Positions 18,013-25,470 of a DNA stretch of 64,000 nt are shown here, one piece after another. A model generated the notes under the pieces. The model was given only the letters and a program-made list of their open reading frames with translations. It ran no database searches and was not told the origin of the DNA. Source of the stretch: Promicromonospora sp. AC04 (GTDB lineage: Bacteria > Actinomycetota > Actinomycetes > Actinomycetales > Cellulomonadaceae); contig NZ_QBUG01000001.1 of the NCBI RefSeq assembly GCF_003058225.1, positions 434,001 through 498,000 of the forward strand, in the 5' to 3' direction. Each line of letters starts with the position of its first letter. Position 1 is the stretch's first letter. A program made the translations under genes and the position numbers.

Positions 18013-19685
18013 TGCTCACCGAGTCCACCGTCACGTTCATCGCGCTCGGCGCGATCTTCGCCTTCTCGTTCTACGCGGTGCTCTACGCCGGCCAGCTCAG
18101 CCTGGGCCAGGCCGGCTTCGCGTCGGTCGCGGCCTACACCTCCGTGCTCCTGGCACCGGACCCCGCCGTTGTCGGGGACCTCCCCGCCCTGCTGGTCGCC
18201 CTGGTCATCGGCACGACGGCGGGCGCGGCGGCCGCCATCGTGCTCGGGCTGCCGACCATGCACCTGCGGGGCGTCTTCCTCGCGATCGCCACCCTCGGGT
18301 TCGCCGAAGCCGTACGGATCTTCGCGCTCAACGCCGAGTGGACCGGGGGCGCGCAGGGCATGTCGGTGCCCAAGATCGTCACGCCCGCGATCGCCTGGAT
18401 CGTGCTGGCCGTGGTCGCCTACTGGTTCTGGCGGTCCGGGCCCACCCGGTACGGCCGGGCCCTGGAGGCCATCCGCGAGGACGAGCTCGCCGCCGGCGCG
18501 ATGGGCATCGACGTCGGCCGGCACCGTCTGGGGGCGTTCGGCACCGCGGGCGCTGTCGCCGGGCTCTACGGCGTCCTGTGGGCGTACACCGTGCGCCTGG
18601 TCAGTCCCGCCGACTTCGGGTTCACCGCGGCCATCGACGGCCTGGTCACCGCAATGGTGGGCGGCACCACCGTGTTCGTCGGCCCCGTGGTGGGCAGCGC
18701 GTTCCTCACCGTCATCCCCGAGGTCCAGCGCGCCCTGGGTGTCGAGGCCGGCTGGATCCGGCCGTTCGTCGCGGGCCTGCTGCTGCTCGTCGTCATCCTG
18801 TTCCTGCCCGGCGGCCTCGCCGGCTGGGTGCCCCGCCGGATCCGGGTGCCGGACATCTCCGGGGACGGCGACCTCGATGCCGACCATCCGGAGCTGCGCA
18901 CGCGCGAGCACGCGCCGCGCGGCGACGTCGTCGTCCGGCTGGCCGGGCTGAGCAAGGACTACGGCGGCGTGCACGCGGTGCGCGGCGTCCACCTGGAGAT
19001 CCGCAGCGGCGAGCTGCTCGGCCTGATCGGGCCCAACGGCGCGGGAAAGACGACGCTCGTGAACATGGTCAGCGGGCTCGTGGCGCCGTCGTCGGGCGAG
19101 GCCACCGTGCTCGGCGTGACCGCCGGGCGCGCCCCCGTCCATCGCGTGGCTGCCGCCGGCGTGAGCCGTACGTTCCAGCACTCCAAGCTCTTCGGCCGGC
19201 TCTCTGCGCTCGAGAACGTGCTGGTGGGCGGGCACCTGGTCATCCGGCCGACCCTGGTCCGGCGGCTGCTCTGGCTGCCCTCGGCGCGCCGCGACGAGCG
19301 CGCCGCGCTCGCGCACGCCGCCCGGTGCCTGCGCCGCGTCGGGATGCTGGACGCGGCCACGACCCGCGCCAACGCCCTCTCCTACGGCGACCAGCGGCGG
19401 CTGGAGATCGCCCGCGCGCTGGCGGCCGACCCGAGCCTGATCGTCCTGGACGAGCCCGCCGCCGGGATGAACCAGGTGGAGGCCGGCGAGCTCGCCCGGC
19501 TCATCCGATCGCTGGCCGACGACGGCCTCGCCGTGCTGCTCATCGAGCACAACGTCGGCCTGGTGCGGCAGATCTGCGACCGGGTGGTGGTGCTCGACTT
19601 CGGCGAGGTCATCGCCTCGGGCGCGCCGACGGACGTCGCCGCCGACCCCCGGGTGGTCGAGGCGTATCTCGGGACGGAGGCCTGA
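18012..19685 (+). CDS. Fused branched-chain amino acid permease and ATPase (LivM-LivG)
   Basis: One 557-aa frame carries two subunits that are usually separate. Residues 1 to about 275 are the LivM permease, with the YAGQLSLGQAGFASVAAY signature and an EDELAAGAMGID coupling loop. After a short linker, residues about 300-557 are the LivG ATPase: Walker A GPNGAGKT, signature region LSYGDQRRLEIARAL, Walker B LIVLDEPAAGMN, and the LIEHNVGLV H-loop. The ABC signature is YGDQ rather than SGGQ, as is common for LivG. The frame is uninterrupted, so fusion rather than a sequencing artefact is likely. Confidence 0.92.
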   Translation: MLTESTVTFIALGAIFAFSFYAVLYAGQLSLGQAGFASVAAYTSVLLAPDPAVVGDLPALLVALVIGTTAGAAAAIVLGLPTMHLRGVFLAIATLGFAEAVRIFALNAEWTGGAQGMSVPKIVTPAIAWIVLAVVAYWFWRSGPTRYGRALEAIREDELAAGAMGIDVGRHRLGAFGTAGAVAGLYGVLWAYTVRLVSPADFGFTAAIDGLVTAMVGGTTVFVGPVVGSAFLTVIPEVQRALGVEAGWIRPFVAGLLLLVVILFLPGGLAGWVPRRIRVPDISGDGDLDADHPELRTREHAPRGDVVVRLAGLSKDYGGVHAVRGVHLEIRSGELLGLIGPNGAGKTTLVNMVSGLVAPSSGEATVLGVTAGRAPVHRVAAAGVSRTFQHSKLFGRLSALENVLVGGHLVIRPTLVRRLLWLPSARRDERAALAHAARCLRRVGMLDAATTRANALSYGDQRRLEIARALAADPSLIVLDEPAAGMNQVEAGELARLIRSLADDGLAVLLIEHNVGLVRQICDRVVVLDFGEVIASGAPTDVAADPRVVEAYLGTEA

Positions 19686-19686
19686 C

Positions 19687-20400
19687 ATGACCGAACCACT
19701 GCTCGAGGTGGAGAGTCTCTCCGTCCGCTACGGCCGGGTCGAGGCCGTGCGCGACGTGTCGTTCCAGGTATCCGAGGGGTCGCTCGTGACGCTGGTGGGG
19801 GCGAACGGCGCCGGGAAGTCGACCATCATCAACGCGGTGTCCGGCATCGTGCGCCCGCACGGCGGCCGCGTCCGGTTCCGCGGGACGGACATCACCCGCG
19901 CCCCCGCGCACCGGCTGGTCGCGCGCGGCCTGGTCCAGGTGCCGGAGGGCCGCCAGATCCTCGCCACCCTGACCGTGGCCGAGAACCTCGCCATGGGCGG
20001 CTGGCACCGCGGCCGCGCCGCGGCCCGCACGATCGACGAGATGTACCAGCGGTTCGGGGTGCTGGCCGAGCGGCGCGACCTGCCCGCGGGCACGCTCTCC
20101 GGCGGCGAGCAGCAGATGCTCGCCATCGCCCGGGCCCTGGTCGCCGAGCCGACGCTGCTGCTCCTGGACGAGCCGTCCATGGGCCTGGCGCCGCTCGTGG
20201 TGAACGAGGTGTTCGACGTCGTGACACAGATCGGGGAAGCCGGGACCACCGTCGTGCTCGTCGAGCAGAACGCCCGCCGCGCCCTGCGCGCGGCCTCCTA
20301 TGGATACGTGCTGCGCACCGGCGAGGTGGTTCGCTCGGGCCCGGCCGCGGAGCTGCTGGCCGACGACGACGTGGTGCGGGCGTACCTGGGAACTGCCTAG
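19687..20400 (+). CDS. livF: Branched-chain amino acid ABC transporter ATP-binding protein (LivF)
   Basis: A 237-aa ATPase with Walker A GANGAGKS, signature LSGGEQQMLAIARAL, Walker B LLLLDEPSMGLAP and the VLVEQNARRAL switch, which are all LivF traits. The start ATG lies one base after the fusion gene stop, with GGAGG six bases upstream. It pairs with the LivG half of the upstream fusion to form the nucleotide-binding dimer. Confidence 0.92.
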   Translation: MTEPLLEVESLSVRYGRVEAVRDVSFQVSEGSLVTLVGANGAGKSTIINAVSGIVRPHGGRVRFRGTDITRAPAHRLVARGLVQVPEGRQILATLTVAENLAMGGWHRGRAAARTIDEMYQRFGVLAERRDLPAGTLSGGEQQMLAIARALVAEPTLLLLDEPSMGLAPLVVNEVFDVVTQIGEAGTTVVLVEQNARRALRAASYGYVLRTGEVVRSGPAAELLADDDVVRAYLGTA

Positions 20401-20423
20401 TCCCGTCGGACGAGTGGGTGGCG

Positions 20424-20465
20424 ACGCGGTCACCGTCTCGCGCACGAGCGAGACGGTGACCGCGT
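20424..20465. terminator. Long perfect hairpin between convergent livF and cellulase genes
   Basis: An 18-bp perfect stem, 20424-20441 with 20448-20465 (ACGCGGTCACCGTCTCGC and its complement), has a six-base loop. It ends 14 bases before the cellulase stop codon. It has no T-tract but is placed to stop both transcripts. Confidence 0.7.
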
Positions 20466-20478
20466 ACCCGTGCGCGAC

Positions 20479-21546
20479 CTAGAAGTCGTCCGGCGTGCGG
20501 ATCTGGTCACGGATCCAGAGCCCGGCCTCCTTGAGGTTCCCGGTGCCGAAGGAGCCGCTGTCGCAGCTTCCCTCCGTGAAGACCGCTCCTGACCGGTGGT
20601 CGTCCGAGAAGTTCCAGTTCACCCAGCTGATCTTCTTCGACGCCGCGAGGTCGAGGTACCGCTGCGCCATGGCGAAGTCGTTGGCACCCTCACCCGCGTA
20701 GTTCTGGGTCCCGAACTCCGTGATGAACATGGGGATCCGGTCCGCGGCGCGGGAGAGCGCGTCCAGGTACTCCTGCCCGTGCGACGCGGCATAGAAGTGG
20801 AACGTGTACATCACGTTCGAGGCGCCGACCAGGTTGTTCACCACCTCGGACTCGTCCGAGCCGTCAGAGATGCCCAGCGAGGACCACGCCGGGGTACCCA
20901 GCAGGACGACGGCGTCGGGGTCCTTGGCGCGGATCACGGGGACGATCTGCTCGTGGTAGCTCTTGATGGCCTGCCACGACACCCCGTTGGGCTCGTTCGC
21001 GACCTCGTAGATGATGTTGTTCTTGCCGTTGTTCCGCTCGGCGACGGCGGTGAAGAACGTCTTGGCGCGCTCCAGGTTGAAGTTGGGGTCGCCCGGATCG
21101 AGCATGTGCCAGTCGACGATGGCATACAGACCACGCGCCGTGAGCTTGTCGATGTAGTCGTTCACCAGGGCGGTGAAGTGCTCCGGATCGGTCTCGTAGC
21201 CGTCTTCCTGCACGTAGGTGGAGATCCGCATGACGTCGGCACCCCAGTCGTTCGCGAGGGTGTCGAGCGAGGCGTCGGTCACGCACTGGGAGTACCACTG
21301 GGTGCCGTGCGTGCTCATGCCACGCAGCTGAACCTGCGCGCCCTGCTCGTTGCACAGACCGGTGCCGCACACGCTGAGCTGACCGTTCGCCGCGACGGGG
21401 GTGGCGGCCTCCAGCTCGGGTTCGGACGCCGGCGGCGAGGCGGTGGCGACAGCCGTGGGCGGCAGCAGGGGAACGAGAGCCGTTCCTAGCGCCAGCATCG
21501 CGGCTGTGGCAACTGCGACGATGATCGGGGCGCGGCGGGAGACCAT
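20479..21546 (-). CDS. Secreted GH5 endo-beta-1,4-glucanase (cellulase)
   Basis: A 355-aa glycoside hydrolase family 5 enzyme. An N-terminal signal segment (residues 1 to about 35, MVSRRAPIIVAVATAAMLAL) leads to export. The retaining catalytic pair is visible: acid/base E185 in EVANEPNG and nucleophile E277 in FITEFGT. Other GH5 landmarks are RGMSTHGTQWY, VMRISTYV and YAIVDWHML. There is no carbohydrate-binding module in this frame. The ribosome site GAGGTGG precedes the ATG. It should cleave internal beta-1,4 bonds of cellulose or mixed glucans outside the cell. Confidence 0.9.
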   Translation of the reverse strand: MVSRRAPIIVAVATAAMLALGTALVPLLPPTAVATASPPASEPELEAATPVAANGQLSVCGTGLCNEQGAQVQLRGMSTHGTQWYSQCVTDASLDTLANDWGADVMRISTYVQEDGYETDPEHFTALVNDYIDKLTARGLYAIVDWHMLDPGDPNFNLERAKTFFTAVAERNNGKNNIIYEVANEPNGVSWQAIKSYHEQIVPVIRAKDPDAVVLLGTPAWSSLGISDGSDESEVVNNLVGASNVMYTFHFYAASHGQEYLDALSRAADRIPMFITEFGTQNYAGEGANDFAMAQRYLDLAASKKISWVNWNFSDDHRSGAVFTEGSCDSGSFGTGNLKEAGLWIRDQIRTPDDF

Positions 21547-21705
21547 GATGGAACCACCTCAGTTCGTCGATGAGCCGGAGCAGGTCGCGGCTACGCTGCC
21601 TCGCCTGCTGGTCCCGGAGACGCTAGCAAGATGCGCGGTCGGGTGAAATGGGGGATTTCCACACCATGAGTTGACGGAGGCCGGCCGCAATGGGGCCTCG
21701 TGTCC

Positions 21706-22854
21706 TCAGCGGCCGCCGGTCAGGTTCCGTGCGATCCGGCGGGCGTCCGCCGCCATCTCCAGGAACATGCCGCTGATCGGATTGGTGAAGCCCGTGAAGT
21801 ACAGGCCCGGGGCCGCCGGGCGGCCGTTCGTCGCGATCGGCTTGCCGTGGGCGCCGAGCACGCCCAGGTGTCCGACCACCGGTTCCAGCGCGCGGCGGTA
21901 GCCGGTCGCGGCGAGCACGACGTCGGGGGTGAGGCGGGCGCCGTCGGCCAGGACCACCTCGGCGCCGTCGAACCGCTCGATCGAGCCGACCACCTGGACG
22001 GCACCGGCCTGGACCGCGGCGACCAGGCCGACGTCCTGCACCGGGATGGCGCCCTGGGCGACACGGGTGGCCAGGCCCACCTCAGGGATCGGCAGCCCGA
22101 GGTGGGACAGGTCCGGGAAGCTGGCCTTGCGGACGGGGACGCTTATGGCGTCGACCAGGGCGGTCGGGAGGTGGCGCACCAGCAGGCCGGTGTACTGCGC
22201 GGCCCACGGGCCCTGGTTGCGCGGCACGATGTGCGGCGCCGTCCGGACCGCGAGGCGGACGCTCGCGGCGCCGTTCTCGGCGAGGTCCTGCGCGATCTCG
22301 GCGCCCGTGTTGCCCACGCCCACGACCAGCACGTCCTGTCCCGCGTACGGGGCCGGGTTGCGGTACCGGCTCGCGTGCACGACCTGTCCGATGAACCCGT
22401 CCAGGCCGGGCCAGTCCGGCAGGTGCGGCGTGTGGTTGTAGCCGGTGGCGACGACGACGGCGTCGGCCGTGCGCGTGCCCTCGCCGGTCGTGACCGTCCA
22501 GGTGCGGCCCTCGTTCTCGCGGTTCTCGGGGCCCTCGCGGCCCTCGCGATCGAGGCGCGTGACCTCGACGCCGTGCTCGATCCGCAGGTCGTGGTGGGCG
22601 GCGTACGCCTCGAGGTAGCGGACGACGTCGTCCCGGGCGACCCAGCGGCCGAACTCACGCGGGATCGCGAGGCCGGGCAGCTTCGAGAGGCCGCGGGTGG
22701 TGTGCAGGTGGAGGCGGTCGTAGTGGTTCCGCCAGGCGTTGCCGACGTGCTCCGACTTCTCGAGGACCGTGGCATCTACACCCCTGGACTTGAGGGCGGC
22801 TGCTGCGGCCAGGCCGGCGGGTCCGGCGCCGATGACGTACACGGTGGAAGCCAT
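21706..22854 (-). CDS. FAD-dependent flavin-containing monooxygenase-like oxidoreductase
   Basis: A 382-aa two-dinucleotide-fold flavoprotein. The FAD site GAGPAGLAAAAAL is at the N-terminus. The NADPH site is VVGVGNTGAEIAQDL, and ATGYNHTPHLP marks the FMO/YUCCA-like group. It probably hydroxylates a small lipophilic or sulfur/nitrogen substrate, which cannot be named. The start ATG at 22854 (MASTVYVIGAG) has no Shine-Dalgarno; an in-frame GTG at 22887 would add 11 residues. Leaderless translation from 22854 is plausible. A copy of repeat family R1 lies 52 bases upstream. Confidence 0.8.
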   Translation of the reverse strand: MASTVYVIGAGPAGLAAAAALKSRGVDATVLEKSEHVGNAWRNHYDRLHLHTTRGLSKLPGLAIPREFGRWVARDDVVRYLEAYAAHHDLRIEHGVEVTRLDREGREGPENRENEGRTWTVTTGEGTRTADAVVVATGYNHTPHLPDWPGLDGFIGQVVHASRYRNPAPYAGQDVLVVGVGNTGAEIAQDLAENGAASVRLAVRTAPHIVPRNQGPWAAQYTGLLVRHLPTALVDAISVPVRKASFPDLSHLGLPIPEVGLATRVAQGAIPVQDVGLVAAVQAGAVQVVGSIERFDGAEVVLADGARLTPDVVLAATGYRRALEPVVGHLGVLGAHGKPIATNGRPAAPGLYFTGFTNPISGMFLEMAADARRIARNLTGGR

Positions 22855-22905
22855 GAGGTGGAGCGTAGTGGGGTCGGCGGTGAGCACCTGTCTCTTTCGC
22901 CCGGC

Positions 22906-22949
22906 CTCCGGAACGCTCTTTGGCCATTGGCTGCATCGCCGGGGTTACG
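22906..22949. repeat. Structured repeat R1, copy A
   Basis: The outer arms are CTCCGG and CCGGGG, which pair with one wobble. The inner stem is GCCA/TGGC. The conserved tail is TTACG. It is the most diverged of three copies (the others are at 23043 and 24250). Confidence 0.6.
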
Positions 22950-23042
22950 TCATTGGACGCTCGATCCAGCCCCGCCGCGACCACCGTGTAACCCATCTCC
23001 CGCGCGCGGATCCCGTCACACCCGTAGGGTTGTTCATGAAAA

Positions 23043-23084
23043 CCCCGGAACGATCCCTGGCTCAGCCACATCGCCGGGGTTACG
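23043..23084. repeat. Structured repeat R1, copy B
   Basis: Outer arms CCCCGG-AACGAT and ATCG-CCGGGG enclose an inner perfect stem TGGCT-c-AGCCA, followed by TTACG. It lies 20 bases past the cupin stop codon. Its outer part is identical to copy C while the inner stem differs. Confidence 0.7.
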
Positions 23085-23103
23085 CCTTTCCCAGTGCGAC
23101 CGC

Positions 23104-23493
23104 TCAGCCCAGCGAGGACCCGAACAGCACCTCTTGCTCGCGGAACACCAGCTCACCGGCACCGGTCTCGACGATCGCTGCGAGCAGGTCGGTGGTCGCC
23201 GTCGTCTCGTGGATCTCGCCCGTCTCCCAGATCGCGGCCTGGCCGGGCTGGATCTCCCAGCGCTCGTCGGCGTCTCCGTCCACGCCCTTCGAGGTAACCA
23301 CCCCGTCGCCCGCGAGAACGGCGAAGACCTGGAGCGTCGTCGCCGGATGCTCCCCCAGCGCGCCGCCCGCGACGATCCGGGCGATGTTCACCGTGGTGCG
23401 CTCGGCGTCGAACACCTGGGGCAGGAAGTCCATGTCGACGCCGTGGCTGCCGAACCAAGAGATCTCCCGGGCGGGGAGCTGGATGATCCGCAT
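23104..23493 (-). CDS. Small cupin-domain protein
   Basis: A 129-aa cytoplasmic protein with a single beta-barrel cupin layout. Motif 1 is degenerate (GGALGEHPATTLQVFAVLAGDG) and motif 2 reads W..TGEIHET. A metal site with E/H residues is possible. The start is ATG at 23493, nine bases after AGGAG; ten upstream codons of open frame are left out. It is flanked by repeat copy B and the Abi-type gene, on the same strand as the latter. The function is not evident. Confidence 0.7.
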   Translation of the reverse strand: MRIIQLPAREISWFGSHGVDMDFLPQVFDAERTTVNIARIVAGGALGEHPATTLQVFAVLAGDGVVTSKGVDGDADERWEIQPGQAAIWETGEIHETTATTDLLAAIVETGAGELVFREQEVLFGSSLG

Positions 23494-23532
23494 CAGAAGA
23501 TTCTCCTGGATATCCGGCGCCAAACGCCACGC

Positions 23533-24165
23533 TCAGCGCGGCTTACGAGCAATGACCTCGCGCAGCGAGCACACGGCTGCCATCCATGCGGCGGCATCAG
23601 GTGAAACCCAGCGCATGAGCCCCTCGGCAGCCGTCATGTCCTTGTTCAGATCCCTGCGATGAATCGGCTCATGATGAGCGGCGCGATTCCGCACGAATTG
23701 AAGCTGCTGCATCTGGAGAGCAACCTGCCCACGGCGGAGGCGGAGGTCTTTCGGCCCATCTGAGAAAGCCCGGTGGACAGCCGGAACCCAGAGGGAAGTG
23801 TGATACCTCGACTCGACAAGGTAACGCCAGAATCCGAGAGACAGCTCAGCGATCACCTTGCCGTGGATCTCCCGGTTGCGTCCATGCTGCGTTGCCCGGC
23901 TCCGAGCGTTCTCCAGGTCCCGGCGCCCCTTCGGATCAAGCGGAGCCTGGTCGAACCAACTCGCACCCACCCCGTGGACCCGTTCAGCCCAGGCGGTGAG
24001 TTCACGATCGATTGCATTGCGAACCACGACCTCAACCACCGACGACAACCCGATGACACTGGCCGACGCCTCGATGTTCCACCCGTATCGGGCGAAGGCG
24101 AGTTCCAGGTCCCCGTGCACCGCGCTCAGGTACGAGCCCATCCGCTCCCGCGTCACCAGGTCCAT
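23533..24165 (-). CDS. Abi-like (abortive infection, Abi_2) family protein
   Basis: A 210-aa protein resembling the Abi_2/AbiD-AbiF family. The N-terminal half has YLSAVHGDLELAFARYGWNIEAS, and the C-terminal half ends in the family hallmark FVRNRAAHHEPIHRRDL (R-x4-6-H HEP, a HEPN-like RNase motif). Known members abort phage infection, so a defence or toxin role is inferred. The start is ATG at 24165, with AGGG five bases upstream. Its composition is visibly less GC-rich than its neighbours, which suggests transfer. Repeat copy C lies about 85 bases upstream. Confidence 0.75.
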   Translation of the reverse strand: MDLVTRERMGSYLSAVHGDLELAFARYGWNIEASASVIGLSSVVEVVVRNAIDRELTAWAERVHGVGASWFDQAPLDPKGRRDLENARSRATQHGRNREIHGKVIAELSLGFWRYLVESRYHTSLWVPAVHRAFSDGPKDLRLRRGQVALQMQQLQFVRNRAAHHEPIHRRDLNKDMTAAEGLMRWVSPDAAAWMAAVCSLREVIARKPR

Positions 24166-24536
24166 GACAACCCTGTAGTCCCACGCCCGTACCGATCCCG
24201 TCGTTGCGCTTGACAAGCACACCAGCTCCCGTAAATTTGACCCTGAAGACCCCGGAACGATCCCTAGCCCTTGGGCTAAATCGCCGGGGTTACGTCTTTC
24301 CCGGGGTTGGGTCGTGAATCCGTTGGTGCTGCTCACCAAGGGGTGCAGCACCTCCAGGCTAGCCACGGCTTCACGCATCCGCGCGGCAGAAACCGACCCT
24401 GTGGGCTCAGCAACCCATGAGCGCCCGCAAGGACCTGCAACGTTGCATATGAGCAACGAACATTGGCCATTTTCGGCCTCTGACTTGCCGCTCGCGCGGG
24501 CTAAGGGCGGGCCGGGTTCGACAGGCTGCCGCCAGG
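24166..24536. other. 371-base intergenic region upstream of the Abi-like gene
   Basis: No gene is supported here. It contains R1 copy C, the presumed Abi promoter on the minus strand, and a small inverted repeat CGTTGC (24441-24446) with GCAACG (24453-24458) that may mark the end of the marR transcript. GC is lower than in the flanking housekeeping DNA. Confidence 0.5.
24250..24294. repeat. Structured repeat R1, copy C
   Basis: Outer arms CCCCGG-AACGAT and ATCG-CCGGGG are the same as in copy B. The inner stem is TAGCCC-tt-GGGCTA, different in sequence from copy B but fully complementary. TTACGTCTTTCCC follows. It stands upstream of the Abi-like gene. Confidence 0.7.
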
Positions 24537-24968
24537 TCAGGCCCCTTCAGCAATCCGTTCGAGGGCATCGACGAAGGCGTCGAACTGCCCTTCGGGGACC
24601 AGGCCGGACAAGTGCTTGCGTACGGCTTCCGCATGGACGGGACGCGCGGCATCGATGGCAGCACGCCCGGCGTCCGTGATGGTGACCACCATGCCCCCGC
24701 CCGCCGACGAACGAGATACCTGCCCGCGCTGCTCCATGCGGGAGAGCTGGTGGGACAGCCGACTGCGGTGCCAGTCCATGGATGCAGCGAGCTCGTTCTG
24801 CCGCAGGGTTCCCTCGCCGAGGTGTACGAGCCGACTGAGCACGCCGAAGTCGGAAGCGGACAGCCCCGTGGCGGCACCGACGTCGTCGGCAATGCGGCGC
24901 CGGGACACCTCGGAGGCACTTGTCCAGGCGCGCCAGAGGCGGATCTCGTCGCTGGTCAGCTCGGTCAT
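24537..24968 (-). CDS. MarR-family transcriptional regulator
   Basis: A 143-aa winged-helix regulator. The DNA-binding region reads LRQNELAASMDWHRSRLSHQLSRMEQRGQVSRS, followed by the wing GGGMVVTITDAGR. It is divergent from the SnoaL-like gene, and twin 14-bp palindromic sites separate them, so it probably represses both itself and that gene. Two starts are possible: ATG 24968 (MTELTSDEIRLW, used here) or ATG 24998, which lies inside one operator copy. Neither has a good ribosome site. Confidence 0.85.
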   Translation of the reverse strand: MTELTSDEIRLWRAWTSASEVSRRRIADDVGAATGLSASDFGVLSRLVHLGEGTLRQNELAASMDWHRSRLSHQLSRMEQRGQVSRSSAGGGMVVTITDAGRAAIDAARPVHAEAVRKHLSGLVPEGQFDAFVDALERIAEGA

Positions 24969-24990
24969 CAGGTTTCGCACACTACCAACC

Positions 24991-25034
24991 GTTGACATGA
25001 CAACAGACTGAGCGGAGGGTGTTGACATGACAAC
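24991..25034. promoter_or_regulatory. Twin operators for the divergent marR/SnoaL pair
   Basis: GTTGACATGACAAC occurs at 24991-25004 and 25021-25034, 30 bp apart (about three helical turns). Each copy is a GTTG-CATG-CAAC near-palindrome, typical of a MarR dimer site. The SnoaL-gene ATG lies inside the second copy and an alternative marR ATG lies inside the first. Confidence 0.7.
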
Positions 25035-25452
25035 ACGAGCGACCGGCATGACCGCCCTCACCGTTGACGACCGTCTGGCGATCCACGAGCTGCTTGCGAT
25101 GCACGGGCACCTGGTCGACGCCGGCGAGCTGGACCGGCTCGACGAGGTACTCACCGCCAACTCGGTCTACGACGTGTCCGACCTCGGCTCGGAGCCGCTG
25201 CACGGGATCACGGCCGTCCGCGAGGCGGCGCGGGCCCTCGGCCCGGGCAACCCCGTGGGGCACCACGTCACGAACGTCGTGCTCACGGCGGTCGACGACG
25301 CGACGGTGCACGCCCGCTCGAAGGGGATCGGCGTCAACGCCGATGGCACGACCGGCAGCGTGACCTACGAAGACACGGTCACGCGGGGCGTGGACGGCTG
25401 GCGGATCAGCTACCGCAAGGTGCTCGCGCGGCGGGAGCCACTGGGCGGGTGA
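25027..25452 (+). CDS. SnoaL-like / nuclear transport factor 2 superfamily protein
   Basis: A 141-aa single-domain protein with the cone-shaped alpha+beta barrel pattern. The helix MTALTVDDRLAIHELLAMHGHLVDAGELDRLDEV is followed by DVS..GSEPLHGITAVREAA and ends with DGWRISYRKVLARREP. Members are small hydrolases, isomerases or ligand carriers; the substrate is unknown. The ribosome site GGAGG is eight bases before ATG 25027. Expression is probably controlled by the divergent MarR regulator. Confidence 0.8.
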   Translation: MTTRATGMTALTVDDRLAIHELLAMHGHLVDAGELDRLDEVLTANSVYDVSDLGSEPLHGITAVREAARALGPGNPVGHHVTNVVLTAVDDATVHARSKGIGVNADGTTGSVTYEDTVTRGVDGWRISYRKVLARREPLGG

Positions 25453-25470
25453 CGGAGCTCCCGGCCTGAC

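Noticed and set aside
22906-24294. Type III toxin-antitoxin RNA array for the Abi-type gene
   Set aside because: Type III antitoxins are tight tandem repeats directly before the toxin. Here the copies are scattered over 1.4 kb, and the protein resembles Abi_2 rather than ToxN/AbiQ.
24505-24530. tRNA-like T-arm (GGTTCGA) near 24515
   Set aside because: No matching acceptor, anticodon or D stems surround it.
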